DNA of 64,000 nt from Streptomyces sp. 846.5 (GCF_004365705.1 NZ_SOBN01000001.1:3830001-3894000), one strand, 5' to 3'; positions 25,683-34,875 are shown, numbered from the stretch's first letter. Made by a program: numbers and translations. The notes: generated by a model from the letters alone, not told the origin.

Positions 25683-27209
25683 TCAGTGGACCTTGCAGAT
25701 GCGGTCCAGCAGGTTCGCCGTGGCGCGCTGGACCCGCTCGTCGGTGTGGCCGGGCCGGTCCAGCGCCGGTGACCAGGCGAAGGTGCCGCTGGCGAAGACG
25801 TAGGCGCCGCCCGGGGCCCGGTACAGCGAGGTCTCCTGGTGCTGCAGCGCCCCCCTGGCGTCCCGGTACGGGGAGTGCGCCAGCAGGGTGCGCTCGGTGT
25901 GCGAGGGCAGCGGCACCCGGGGGAAGTAGTGGTCGGACTCCCCCGCGACCAGGCCGGGCAGCCGGTCCTCGTCGCGCAGCCCGGTCCCCTCCCAGACCCA
26001 GTGGTCGGTGTTGCGGACCACCATGGGCGCGGGTTCCGGGACCCGGCCGCAGTACTGGATGCCCAGCAGCAGCTGCTCCGGTGCGCCCAGGTCGCGCCAG
26101 AGCACCGACGGGGCCGCCCCGGCCGACCCGTCCACCGGACGGCGGCGCTTGCGGCAGGTCAGCAGCCGGTCCGGTTCGCCGTTCATACCGGGGTCGAGCT
26201 CGACCTTCCAGTACATGGTGTTGGCGCTGAGGAAGACCAGCGAGGTGCCGCCGTCCCTGGCGTCCTCCACCGACCGCCGCATCGGCACCGACCAGTACTC
26301 GTCGTGGCCGGGGAAGATCAACCCCCGGTAGCGGCCCGGGTCGATCCGCCCGGCGTGCAGGTCGGTGGCGTTGGCGTAGGCCAGGTCGTAGCCGTAGCGC
26401 TCGGCCCAGCGGATGAAGTCGTAGGCGTGGCCGATGTGCAGCGGCAGCCCCGCGCCCGCGTAGGGGCGGTCGAAGGAGACCGTGGTGGCGGCCTCCTCCT
26501 CGCCGAGCAGCTCGCCCTTCTCGTTCCAGGCGTGGTAGAGGCTGGCGCCGGTCCGGCCGTCCTCGGGGTAGAGGTTGTAGGCCTGCCAGGTCACGTCGGG
26601 GAGGAGCAGCAGCAGGTCCGCGGCCTTGTTGGCGCGGACCGTGAAGGGGATGTGGCTGCGGTGGCGGTGGTCGGCGGTGGTGAGCACGGCGACATACGCG
26701 CCGGGGCTCCAGTGGGCGGGGATCTGCAGTCGCCAGGACATCCACCAGTGGTGGCAGGAGACGGTGCGGCCGGCCACCAGCGGGGCGGGCTGGACCAGCC
26801 CGGAGATCCGCGGACTGGCGGCGAAGTGCCGCGCTCCGGCGCCGCCGTAGTGCCCGATCCGGTAGACGTCGACGGTGAACTCACGGGCGGTGCTGACGCT
26901 GACCCGCAGGTCCAGCGAGCCGCCCGGGTCGGCCGCGGCCGCGGCGAAGCCCTTGAGCTGGCCGCCGACGTCGTCCGAGGGGCGCGGTCGCCCCAGGGCG
27001 GGGCGGGTCTCGGCGCCGGGCGGACGGCGGGACCGCGGCAGCTGGCCCTCGGCCTGGCCCAGGTCGACGTACCAGGGGACCTGCAGGCCGGTGTCGTCGA
27101 AGTACTGGTCCGCGCCTCGCAGCCAGGGCAGCGGGCCCTGGCCGAAGGGATCGGTGGCCCCGTGCGCGAGCGCCCCCGACTCCCAGCGACGGCTCTGCTC
27201 CGCACCCAC
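25683..27209 (-). CDS. N,N-dimethylformamidase large-subunit-like protein
   Basis: 508 residues. The N-terminal 170 residues form a beta-sandwich with a possible sugar/protein-interaction role; residues 170-500 match the DMFase beta-subunit C-terminal domain: YNLYPEDGRTGASLY, GHAYDFIRWAERYGYDLAY, LIFPGHDEYWSVPMRRSVED and FLSANTMYWKVE. The true enzyme hydrolyses dimethylformamide with iron; whether this homologue does so is unknown, and many Streptomyces copies lie in purine neighbourhoods without the small subunit. No signal peptide. GTG 27209 is preceded by GGGGAGGGG. Confidence 0.83.
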   Translation of the reverse strand: MGAEQSRRWESGALAHGATDPFGQGPLPWLRGADQYFDDTGLQVPWYVDLGQAEGQLPRSRRPPGAETRPALGRPRPSDDVGGQLKGFAAAAADPGGSLDLRVSVSTAREFTVDVYRIGHYGGAGARHFAASPRISGLVQPAPLVAGRTVSCHHWWMSWRLQIPAHWSPGAYVAVLTTADHRHRSHIPFTVRANKAADLLLLLPDVTWQAYNLYPEDGRTGASLYHAWNEKGELLGEEEAATTVSFDRPYAGAGLPLHIGHAYDFIRWAERYGYDLAYANATDLHAGRIDPGRYRGLIFPGHDEYWSVPMRRSVEDARDGGTSLVFLSANTMYWKVELDPGMNGEPDRLLTCRKRRRPVDGSAGAAPSVLWRDLGAPEQLLLGIQYCGRVPEPAPMVVRNTDHWVWEGTGLRDEDRLPGLVAGESDHYFPRVPLPSHTERTLLAHSPYRDARGALQHQETSLYRAPGGAYVFASGTFAWSPALDRPGHTDERVQRATANLLDRICKVH

Positions 27210-27315
27210 GCGCCCCTCCCCTGGTTGCGGCGGCGAGGTGACGAGATGACGACATGTCACCAAAAGCGTTCGTCAGCTCACCCCGTGTGTACTCATCGTA
27301 CGTGCTGACGGGTTG

Positions 27316-28980
27316 TCAGGGCAGTCTCACGGGCTTCTCGACCCGGACCCCGATGCCGGTGAGCCAGGCCCACAGCGGTTCGCCGTCGCCGTGCTCCACG
27401 GCCAGCGCGACCGGGGCGGCCAGATCCGTCCTGCGGGCGCCGTCGACCAGCAGCACCGGGCCGTCCAGCCAGTCGAGACCGGCCTCGGCGGCGCCGCTGC
27501 CGACGGCGACGCAGCAGACCAGCGCGCTGAGGTGTTCCCCGAGCAGGTCCCGGCCGGTCCGCGGCGGCTGCAGCTGCAGTGCGGGCTGCCGTGCGGGATC
27601 GGCGGCGGCGGCCCGGAGCCTGCGGCTGGTGAGAGCCCCGGCCAGGGCGTCGGCGGCGCCGTCGTCGCGCAGCCGGACCAGCAGCTCGCTGATGTCGCGG
27701 GCCGAGGGCGCGGCGCCGTCTTCGGCCTGGTCCGCACCGACCCGGCCCAGGCCGGCGACCGCCAGCAGGTCGTCGGCGTGCGAGCGCCACACCCGCTCGA
27801 CCACGGCCTGCGGATAGTCCTGCCAGTCGACCGGGGACCAGCGGGCCGCGGCGGCGGAGGGCTGGGCCGCGCTCCAGCTCTCCGGGGCGGCGGCCTGCGG
27901 GCCGCCGTGGAACAGCCTGGCGGCCAGCAGCGACACCGCCTCGTCGATCCGGCCCGGTTCCTCCAGCAGGTCGCAGGCCGGGCGCTCGCCGAGCCGGGTC
28001 TCGAAGCCGTCGGCGAGCCGGTCGCGCCGGGACAGCTCGGTCAGCGCGGAGACCACACCCGCGTCCAGCCGGCCCGGCCAGCGGCCTATCTGCCAGGCCG
28101 GCAGCGCGACCCGGGTGAGCAGCCGGTCCCAGCCCGCGTAGGCCAGCCCGACCTGCTCCTGGGCGGCGATCCGCAGCCCGTAGTCCACCTGCCTGGCCTG
28201 CTCGGAGGCCCAGCCGGCGACGGCGCGCTCCATCTCGGCGGCGTGGCCCCGGCAGCGGCGCAGCAGCAGGGCGGCGATCCGGCCCAGCAGGGCCAGCGCG
28301 GGGCGCTGCCAGGCCGGGGCGGTGGTCCGGTCGGCGGCGAGGCCGAGGGCGGCGTCCAGGGCCCGGACGAACCGGCGGGCCGCGGCGATGTCGGGGTCGG
28401 CCGAGCAGGCGGTGCCGGCCACCACCGGCGCCAGCAGGGCGCGCAGCTCGGCGACCCGCATCCACCACATGAACGGGGAGCCGATGACCAGGGTGGGCGC
28501 GGGCAGGGCCGCGGCCTCCCGGCCGAGGGCGTCGCCGCCGGCGGGGGCGGGCGCGGGCGGAGCGGGGGCGGCGGCGGGGGAGGGGTCCTCCAGCCAGCTG
28601 TCGCAGTCCGGGGTGAGCGCGATCCGGGCCGGGGCCGGCACGTCCATCCGCTCGGCGAGGTCGCGGACCAGCCGGTAGAGCTCCGGGGCGTCGGTCGTGC
28701 TCAGCGGGACGGCCGGGACCAGCGGCGGCCTGACCCGGCGCAGCACCACGGCGAACGCCAGCGCGCCGAGCAGCACCACCACGGCCACCGCGGCCACGGT
28801 CCAGCGGGCGACGTCCCAGCCGGCCGCGTCGGCGGATCCGGCGGCGCCGAGGCGGCCGGTGACACCGCCTGCGACCAGCACCGCGGCGACGGCGGCCGGC
28901 AGCGCGGCCACCGCGAGCGCGGCACCGCGCACCCGAAGCACCGCCTGGGCGCGACCGCGCGCCGCTTCCACACCGGCCAT
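27316..28980 (-). CDS. Membrane protein, degenerate M48-type peptidase
   Basis: 554 residues. Two N-terminal membrane helices (about residues 18-42 and 60-82) precede PLSTTDAPELYRLVRDLAER and TLVIGSPFMWWMRVAELRAL, which line up with M48 peptidases such as HtpX, where ELRAVLAHELGH follows. Here the zinc-binding HExxH is replaced by LLAPVVAG, so catalytic activity is not expected. A proline-alanine linker lies at about 135-150. It probably works as a membrane-bound scaffold or pseudo-protease. ATG 28980 has AGGGGGTGA 8 bases upstream. The M48 relationship is my inference from segment order. Confidence 0.7.
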   Translation of the reverse strand: MAGVEAARGRAQAVLRVRGAALAVAALPAAVAAVLVAGGVTGRLGAAGSADAAGWDVARWTVAAVAVVVLLGALAFAVVLRRVRPPLVPAVPLSTTDAPELYRLVRDLAERMDVPAPARIALTPDCDSWLEDPSPAAAPAPPAPAPAGGDALGREAAALPAPTLVIGSPFMWWMRVAELRALLAPVVAGTACSADPDIAAARRFVRALDAALGLAADRTTAPAWQRPALALLGRIAALLLRRCRGHAAEMERAVAGWASEQARQVDYGLRIAAQEQVGLAYAGWDRLLTRVALPAWQIGRWPGRLDAGVVSALTELSRRDRLADGFETRLGERPACDLLEEPGRIDEAVSLLAARLFHGGPQAAAPESWSAAQPSAAAARWSPVDWQDYPQAVVERVWRSHADDLLAVAGLGRVGADQAEDGAAPSARDISELLVRLRDDGAADALAGALTSRRLRAAAADPARQPALQLQPPRTGRDLLGEHLSALVCCVAVGSGAAEAGLDWLDGPVLLVDGARRTDLAAPVALAVEHGDGEPLWAWLTGIGVRVEKPVRLP

Positions 28981-29374
28981 GGATCAGTCACCCCCTGCCT
29001 GCTCTGCCGCGGATCCACCGGACCCGGTTCTGTCGTCCCCCGTCGCCTATTGACGACGAGCGACCCGGGCACGGTGTTCCAGGAACGGTTAGGAACCACT
29101 CGGATAAGTGATTCCCTCTGAACCGCAGCCTCCCCCCTCGACGCCCGGAGTACCCGGCACCGGCCTACGGACGCGGACGAGGCGCAGCGGTCTGCGATAC
29201 CTTCGGGGCACCATAAGGCCGGGGGGCGACGGACGTCAGCCGGATGGGGTTCCCGTCACCCGATGGGCTGGGTCCTTGGGCTTGTTGCCCCGATCCGGGA
29301 GCGGTCGGCTTCGGCGCAGCGGCATTGCGCCCTGCGGGTGGTGACGGGCACTGCGTCCCGTCTCGGATCCCGGT
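28981..29374. other. Intergenic region downstream of purD
   Basis: 394 bases with no convincing gene. It includes the promoter region of the membrane protein that reads left. No strong hairpin with a T tract was seen after purD. Confidence 0.4.
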
Positions 29375-30616
29375 TCAGATCCCGGCGGCGATGTCGCTGC
29401 GGTGGTGCGAGCCCTTCAGCCCGATCCGGGCTGCGGCCTCGTACGCACGGGTCCTGGCCTGGGGGATGTCCTTGCCGGTGGCGGTGACGGAGAGGACCCG
29501 GCCGCCGGCGCTGACGGTTCCGCCGTCCGCGCCGGTGGCGGTGCCGGCGTGCAGGACGTAGGCGGTGCCGTCGGGGGCCTCGGCGGCGTCGAGGCCGGTG
29601 ATCGGGTCGCCGCTGCGGGGGTTCTCCGGGTAGCCCTCGGCGGCGATGACGACGGTCACCGCCGCGCCGTCGCGCCAGCGCAGGTCCGGGAAGTCGGCCA
29701 GGCGGCCGGTGGCTGCTGCGTACAGCAGGCCGTTGAGGGGGGTCTTCAGCCGGGCCAGCACGACCTGGGTCTCCGGGTCGCCGAAGCGGGCGTTGAACTC
29801 GATCACCCGCACTCCGCGCGAGGTGATCGCCAGGCCGGCGTAGAGCAGCCCGGAGAAGGGGGTGCCGCGGCGGCGGAGCTCGTCCACGGTCGGCTGCAGG
29901 ACGGTCGCCATGACCTCCTCGACCAGCCCGGGGGCGGCCCAGGGCAGCGGGGAGTAGGCGCCCATGCCGCCGGTGTTGGGGCCCTCGTCGCCGTCGTAGG
30001 CGCGCTTGAAGTCCTGGGCGGGCTGCAGCGGGACCACGGTGGTGCCGTCGGTGACGGCGAACAGCGAGACCTCGGGGCCGTCCAGGAACTCCTCGATCAC
30101 CACGCGGTCGCAGCCGGCCGCGTGCTCCAGGGCGGCCTGCAGGTCGGAGGTGACGACCACGCCCTTGCCGGCGGCCAGGCCGTCGTCCTTCACCACGTAC
30201 GGCGCGCCGAAGGCGTCCAGCGCATGCGCCGCCTCGGCCGGGGTGGTGCAGAGGTAGGAGCGGGCGGTGGGGACGTTGGCGGCGGCCATCACGTCCTTGG
30301 CGAAGGCCTTGGAGCCCTCCAGCCTGGCGGCCTCGCCGCTGGGCCCGAAGACCGGGATGCCGCGCTCGCGCACCGCGTCCGCCACCCCGGCGACCAGGGG
30401 CGCCTCCGGGCCGACGATGACGAACTCGGCGCCGAGGGAGACCGCGAGGTCCGCCACGGCCGCGCCGTCGAGCTGGTCGACCGGGTGGGTCCGGGCGACC
30501 AGGGCGATCCCGGCGTTGCCGGGGGCGCAGTGCAGCTCGCCGACCTCGGGGTCGAGGGAGAGGGCACGGCACAGGGCGTGTTCGCGGGCACCGCCGCCAA
30601 TGACAAGGACCTTCAC
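29375..30616 (-). CDS. purD: Phosphoribosylamine--glycine ligase (GAR synthetase)
   Basis: 413 residues, ATP-grasp enzyme. KVLVIGGGAREHAL, EFVIVGPEAPLVAG, FGPSGEAARLEGSKAFAKD, VVKDDGLAAGKGV and FNARFGDPETQVVL are conserved. It starts with GTG 30616; there is no ribosome binding site, but TAGGCT (30624-30629) lies 7 bases upstream, pointing to a leaderless mRNA. Transcribed alone. Confidence 0.98.
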   Translation of the reverse strand: MKVLVIGGGAREHALCRALSLDPEVGELHCAPGNAGIALVARTHPVDQLDGAAVADLAVSLGAEFVIVGPEAPLVAGVADAVRERGIPVFGPSGEAARLEGSKAFAKDVMAAANVPTARSYLCTTPAEAAHALDAFGAPYVVKDDGLAAGKGVVVTSDLQAALEHAAGCDRVVIEEFLDGPEVSLFAVTDGTTVVPLQPAQDFKRAYDGDEGPNTGGMGAYSPLPWAAPGLVEEVMATVLQPTVDELRRRGTPFSGLLYAGLAITSRGVRVIEFNARFGDPETQVVLARLKTPLNGLLYAAATGRLADFPDLRWRDGAAVTVVIAAEGYPENPRSGDPITGLDAAEAPDGTAYVLHAGTATGADGGTVSAGGRVLSVTATGKDIPQARTRAYEAAARIGLKGSHHRSDIAAGI

Positions 30617-31020
30617 GGGGCTGAGCCTAGTCGGTGCCGGGCGGGAGCCGGTCCGCCGGTCCATGTGGTGACCGGCGGCGCGACCTGCACGGCGACCGGC
30701 GCAGCGACCGGCGGGCGGGCGGCAGCGTGACGGACGCAACAGGCGAGGGCCTCCGGGTCAGGTACGCTCCTGCGGGCCACCCACCCGTAAGGGTGAGAAT
30801 CGCGGATACCCGCCGCAGCCGCCCGTCCGGGTTTCTGTCTGGGGTTTCTGTGAAGGTTCCGGTGACGGTTTTACAGCCGAATCCGAGCGGAACGGTCACA
30901 TGGTCAGCCATTTGGCGGTAAGAAGTGGTGCTTGGAACCAGGAGGGCTGAGGGCAGTGCTTGTGTCAGTGGCACCTGGGACGATCGGACCCGATGGGCCG
31001 AAGGACAGGGAGTTCCCACG
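30617..31020. other. Intergenic region with structured leader before the SLATT gene
   Basis: 404 bases. TACGCT (30763-30768) could be a -10. Just after it lies a perfect hairpin CACCC-GTAA-GGGTG (30782-30795) with a GNRA tetraloop, flanked by TGCG (30771-30774) and CGCA (30814-30817) that can pair to close an outer stem. This could be a structured leader RNA of the SLATT gene. No known riboswitch class is matched. Confidence 0.45.
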
Positions 31021-31803
31021 GTGAGCCAGCCCGAAATGCAGCCCGAAGAGAGTCCCTGGGGCACCGACCCCGGGATGGAGGAACCGGTGACCGCTGCACC
31101 CCCGCAGCCGGAGGCGTCCGGCGGTCGTGATCTCAGTACCCGGCAGTTCCCGCTGGGCGACTGGGGCGAGCCCGCCGAACGTCTGGAAGAGCTCTACCGC
31201 TGGTCGGAGGAGCGTGCCGTCGAGGCGATCGACTGGTACCAGCGGGACCGCCGCTGGAAGCGCCGCGGCGCCCGTACGCTGCGGTATCTTGCCGCGCTCG
31301 CGGGCGTGGGCGGGGCGGTGCTGCCGCTGGTGCACCTGACCGGCGTCTGGCACGGCGCGGCCGACTGGGGCTATGTGCTGCTGCTGCTCGCCGGGGCCTG
31401 CCTGGGCGCGGACCGGGCCTTCGGCCTGACCAGCGGCTGGATGCGGGACGTCAGCACCGGGCAGGCGCTGCAGCGGCGGCTGGAGGCGTTCCAGTTCGAC
31501 TGGGCCTCGGAGTGCGTGCGCGAGGTGCTCGGCCCGACCGAGGGCACCGCGAGCGAGGCCGCCGAGCGCTGCCTCGGCGTGCTGCGCCGGTTCTGCGAGG
31601 ACGTCTCGGACATGGTCCGGATGGAGACCTCGGAGTGGATGCTGGAGTTCCGCGCCTCGATGACCCAGCTGCCGACCCAGGCCGCGGGCAACTGGGGCGG
31701 CCGCACCGAGGGCATCGGCGCCCAGGTCCGGGTGCTGCCCACGCTCGGCAGCGGTCGGCCGACGATGCCGCGGCAGCGCCCGCCGGAGCCCCCGCTGCGG
31801 TAG
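31021..31803 (+). CDS. SLATT domain membrane protein
   Basis: 260 residues. A soluble N-terminal part (residues 1-55) is followed by the SLATT signature ERLEELYRWSEERAVEAIDW and YQRDRRWKRRGARTLRYLAA, two membrane helices (about 88-106 and 117-136) and a helical C-terminus. SLATT domains are 2-TM pore-forming effector candidates, often tied to nucleotide second messengers in defence systems; here the gene stands alone next to purD. GTG 31021 has GGGAG about 8 bases upstream. Function not demonstrated for this group. Confidence 0.82.
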   Translation: MSQPEMQPEESPWGTDPGMEEPVTAAPPQPEASGGRDLSTRQFPLGDWGEPAERLEELYRWSEERAVEAIDWYQRDRRWKRRGARTLRYLAALAGVGGAVLPLVHLTGVWHGAADWGYVLLLLAGACLGADRAFGLTSGWMRDVSTGQALQRRLEAFQFDWASECVREVLGPTEGTASEAAERCLGVLRRFCEDVSDMVRMETSEWMLEFRASMTQLPTQAAGNWGGRTEGIGAQVRVLPTLGSGRPTMPRQRPPEPPLR

Positions 31804-31820
31804 GGGTCATGGTCGTACGA

Positions 31821-31851
31821 GCTGAGGGGCGCCCGATGGGCGCCCCTCAGC
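31821..31851. terminator. Perfect 14-bp bidirectional terminator
   Basis: GCTGAGGGGCGCCC and GGGCGCCCCTCAGC form a perfect stem with a GAT loop between the convergent SLATT gene and the next minus-strand gene. Confidence 0.93.
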
Positions 31852-31866
31852 CTTTCCCGCCTGCTC

Positions 31867-32514
31867 TCAGGCGAAGACGACCATGGAGCCCTGTCCCAGC
31901 GCGCGGACCGCCGCCGCGTGCAGGCCGGTCCAGGCGTGGCGCTCGCGGGAGAAGGGGCCGTCGTTGCCGGGCGGCGGGTGCGCCGGGCCCTCCAGCGTGG
32001 TCGGCGCCACCGGCCGGACCGGGACCGGCGGGGCCTGGTGGTCGATGCCGATCCAGGAGGCCACCGCCTCCAGCTCCCGCAGCAGCCCGTGCAGCGAGCC
32101 CAGCGGCCCGCCGGTGGCGAGCAGCGCGTCGTCCACGATGGGCTGCTCGAAGTCGATCGGGACGTACGCCCCGGCATGGTCGAAGTGCCAGACCAGGTGC
32201 GACCGCTCGGCGGTGTCCTCGAACATCTCCAGCAGCTGCTCGTAGTCCCCGCCGAGCTCGTCCACGGGTGTGACCGGCAGGTTGGTGAGCTGCAGCAGAT
32301 AGGCGCGGCGGAGGAAGTGCAGCGACTCGTAGTCGAAGGCGGCGACCGGTTCGACGTCGCCACTGAGCCCCGGCATGTACTGGAAGACCGGCACCGCCGG
32401 CAGGCCGTGCGCGCCGAGCGAGGCGTTGTAGATCGCCAGGTCCTCGGCGAACGGGTTCTCGGGGCTGTGGACGAGTACGTCGACGAGCGGGACGAGCCAG
32501 ATGTCACAGGCCAC
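31867..32514 (-). CDS. Conserved actinobacterial protein of unknown function
   Basis: 215 residues, no signal peptide or membrane segment. Begins ACDIWLVPLVDVLVHSPENP and has YMPGLSGDVEPVAAFDYESL and HLVWHFDHAGAYVPIDF, rich in aromatic and acidic residues. It is next to the SLATT gene in the position of a conserved hypothetical gene of Streptomyces. GTG 32514 is used because GGAG lies 5 bases upstream; GTG 32518-32520 is two codons earlier. I do not recognise a function. Confidence 0.85.
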   Translation of the reverse strand: MACDIWLVPLVDVLVHSPENPFAEDLAIYNASLGAHGLPAVPVFQYMPGLSGDVEPVAAFDYESLHFLRRAYLLQLTNLPVTPVDELGGDYEQLLEMFEDTAERSHLVWHFDHAGAYVPIDFEQPIVDDALLATGGPLGSLHGLLRELEAVASWIGIDHQAPPVPVRPVAPTTLEGPAHPPPGNDGPFSRERHAWTGLHAAAVRALGQGSMVVFA

Positions 32515-32612
32515 GGGCACTCCTGGGCGCGTACGCGCCGGTTGCGACGACGGTTGGGACGGTTGGACGCAGTGCTCTCATCGCAGCCACCCTAACGCTC
32601 TGCGGCGAAGCC

Positions 32613-33380
32613 TTACAGGGAGTCGCGCCGAGCGGGAATCGGCAGGATGTCGGCATAGCCGATGAGGGTGCCCTCGGCGCTCTCACCGCAGAGTGCGGCC
32701 ATCTGCCGGAGCGACTCGCGGTTGTAGTCGATCAGCATCCGGTGCACCGTGTCGCGGTCCTTGGCGACCAGATGCTCCATCAGTTCCCGGTGCCCGGACC
32801 AGCAGTAGTCGGCTATGTCGGGACGGCCGCGCAGATAGGGCGCCGCGAAGATCCAGTACTGCACCCTGAGCCAGTCCAGGTACCCGGTGAGCCTGGCGTT
32901 GGCGACCAGGCCGGCGAACTCTCCCCAGAACCGCAGGTCGCAGCCGACCAGCACGTCCAGGTGCCCGGCCCGGGCCGCACGGTAGGCGGCGTCGGCGCGG
33001 CGCTGCAGCGAGGGCAGCCGCTCCCAGTCGATCGCCTTGAGGTGGACCGCCAGGCGGCGGAACATCCCGTCCGAGACCAGGGTCCTGGCCTCGACGATGT
33101 CGACGAAGTCGTCCCAGCCGAGCCGGGGGACGGTGAAGCCGCGGTGGTGCTCGGTCCACAGCAGGCCCTGGGCGGTGAGGTCGAGCAGCGCCTCCCTGAC
33201 CGGGGTGGCGGACACCCCGTACAGCTCGGCGATCTCCTTGACGGTGAAGTGCGATCCGGCCGGGAGCCGGCCCGCCATCATCTCGTCGCGCAGGGCGCCC
33301 GCGACCTGCTCGCGCAGACTGCTGCGCCGGAGCGGGGTGTGCGACGCGTGCGGTCCCGAGGACGGCAGGTCGGACGGCAC
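32613..33380 (-). CDS. GntR-family (FCD-type) transcriptional regulator
   Basis: 255 residues. The winged helix is REQVAGALRDEMMAGRLPAG then VKEIAELYGVSATPVREALL; residues 110-240 are the all-helical FCD ligand domain with metal-binding-type residues (EARTLVSDGM, DLRFWGEFAG, SGHRELMEHL). It lies directly downstream of the class III aminotransferase and probably controls it and itself. GTG 33380 has GAGGAGGGG 5 bases upstream. A GGTCTAGACC palindrome is 90 bases upstream. Confidence 0.93.
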   Translation of the reverse strand: MPSDLPSSGPHASHTPLRRSSLREQVAGALRDEMMAGRLPAGSHFTVKEIAELYGVSATPVREALLDLTAQGLLWTEHHRGFTVPRLGWDDFVDIVEARTLVSDGMFRRLAVHLKAIDWERLPSLQRRADAAYRAARAGHLDVLVGCDLRFWGEFAGLVANARLTGYLDWLRVQYWIFAAPYLRGRPDIADYCWSGHRELMEHLVAKDRDTVHRMLIDYNRESLRQMAALCGESAEGTLIGYADILPIPARRDSL

Positions 33381-33467
33381 GACCCCTCCTCGGGTGGGCT
33401 TCAGTGGTTCGGGCCTCCCAAGGGTAAGGCCCCGAACCCGAGGAAGCATCGGAATTCGGGGCCAAAA

Positions 33468-33479
33468 TGGTCTAGACCT
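33468..33479. promoter_or_regulatory. GntR-type operator palindrome (TGGTCTAGACC-T)
   Basis: GGTCTAGACC (33469-33478) is a perfect 10-base palindrome between the aminotransferase and GntR genes. TGGTCTAGACCT differs at one base from the DasR site core TGGTCTAGACCA, and also fits general GntR half-sites. It could be the binding site of the adjacent GntR protein or of DasR. Confidence 0.65.
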
Positions 33480-33519
33480 TATGTCGAAACAGTAAAGATC
33501 ACCTGAAAGTAACCCCAGC

Positions 33520-34875
33520 TCAGACCGTGTGCGCATCCGCGATGGTGAGCACCTCGTCCAGAATGGCCAGACCCTCCTTGACCTCCGCCTCGCTGCTGTT
33601 GCACGGTGGGACGACATGCAGCCGGTTCATGTTGACGAACGGCCACAGACCGCGCTGCTTGCAGGCCGCGGCCAGCTCGGCCATCGGAGCGGCAGCGGCG
33701 CCCGCCGCGTTGTAGGGGGTCAGCGGCTCGCGCGTGGCCCGGTCCCGGACCAGCTCCAGCGCCCAGAACACACCCAGGCCGCGGACCTCGCCGACGACGG
33801 GGTGACGGCTCGCCAGCTCGCGCAGGCCGGGCCCGATCACCGTCTCGCCGAGGTGCCTGGCGTGCTCGACGATGCCCTCCTCCGCCATGGCGTTGATGGT
33901 CGCCACGGCCGAGGCGCAGGCCAGCGGGTGGCCCGAGTAGGTCAGCCCGCCGGGGAACGGACGCTCGGCGAAGGTCTCCGCGATGGCGCCGCTGATGGCG
34001 ACGCCGCCCAGCGGCACATAGCCGGAGTTGACGCCCTTGGCGAAGGTCAGCAGGTCCGGGGTGACCCCCCAGTGGTCGGCGGCGAACCACGCGCCGGTAC
34101 GGCCGAAGCCGGCCATCACCTCGTCCAGGATGAAGACGATCCCGTAGCGGTCGCAGATCTCTCGGACGCCGGCAAGGTACCCGGCCGGGGGGACGAGGAT
34201 CCCCGCCGTGCCGACCACGGTCTCCAGGATGATCGCGGCGACGGTCTGCGGACCCTCGAAGGCGATGGTCGCCTCCAGGTGCTGCAGCGCCCGCTCGCAC
34301 TCCTGCGCCTCGTTCTCGGCGTGGAAGTTGGAGCGGTAGGCGTAGGGGCCCCAGAAGTGCACGACACCGGACACGCCGGTCTCGTTGGCCCACCGGCGCG
34401 GGTCGCCGGTCAGGGCGATCGCGTTGGCGGTGGCGCCGTGGTACGAGCGGTAGGTGGAGAGCACCTTCTGCCGCCCGGTGTGCAGCCGCGCCATCCGGAT
34501 CGCGTTCTCGTTGGCCTCGGCGCCGCCGTTGGTGAAGAAGATCTTGTCGAGGTCGCCCGGGGTACGCTCGGCGATCAGCCGGGCCGCCTCGCTGCGCACG
34601 TCCAGGGCGAAGGCCGGGGCGAAGGTGCAGAGCTTGCCGGCCTGCTCCTGGATCGCCGCGACCACCTTGGGGTGCTGGTGGCCGATGTTGGTGTTCACCA
34701 GCTGCGAGGAGAAGTCGAGGAAGCGGTTGCCCTCGTAGTCCCAGAAGTACGAGCCCTCGGCGCCGGCGACGGCGAGGGGGTCGATCAGGGCCTGCGCGGA
34801 CCACGAGTGGAAGACGTGGGCGCGGTCGGCAGCCTTGACGGCCTGCCCCGCTGCGGAGTCGACAGAGATGCTCAT
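33520..34875 (-). CDS. Class III (omega) aminotransferase
   Basis: 451 residues, PLP enzyme. KIFFTNGGAEANENAIRMAR binds the cofactor phosphate, YRSYHGATANAIALTGDPRR is typical, ILDEVMAGFGRTG holds the PLP-ring aspartate, and the lysine is in LTFAKGVNSGYVPLGG. It most resembles aminotransferases for beta-alanine, taurine or omega-amino acids with pyruvate. The strong ending MNRLHVVPPCNSSEAEV agrees. A GntR regulator follows on the same strand. The exact amino donor is not clear from sequence. Confidence 0.9.
   Translation of the reverse strand: MSISVDSAAGQAVKAADRAHVFHSWSAQALIDPLAVAGAEGSYFWDYEGNRFLDFSSQLVNTNIGHQHPKVVAAIQEQAGKLCTFAPAFALDVRSEAARLIAERTPGDLDKIFFTNGGAEANENAIRMARLHTGRQKVLSTYRSYHGATANAIALTGDPRRWANETGVSGVVHFWGPYAYRSNFHAENEAQECERALQHLEATIAFEGPQTVAAIILETVVGTAGILVPPAGYLAGVREICDRYGIVFILDEVMAGFGRTGAWFAADHWGVTPDLLTFAKGVNSGYVPLGGVAISGAIAETFAERPFPGGLTYSGHPLACASAVATINAMAEEGIVEHARHLGETVIGPGLRELASRHPVVGEVRGLGVFWALELVRDRATREPLTPYNAAGAAAAPMAELAAACKQRGLWPFVNMNRLHVVPPCNSSEAEVKEGLAILDEVLTIADAHTV

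Noticed and set aside
25683-27209. Complete dimethylformamide degradation locus
   Set aside because: No small-subunit gene adjacent, so the enzymatic role is left open.
30771-30817. TPP-riboswitch-like segment GGGTGAGA...TACCCG
   Set aside because: The second half (the conserved GAACCTGAT...GCGTAGGGA part) is missing, and the downstream gene is not thiamine-related.
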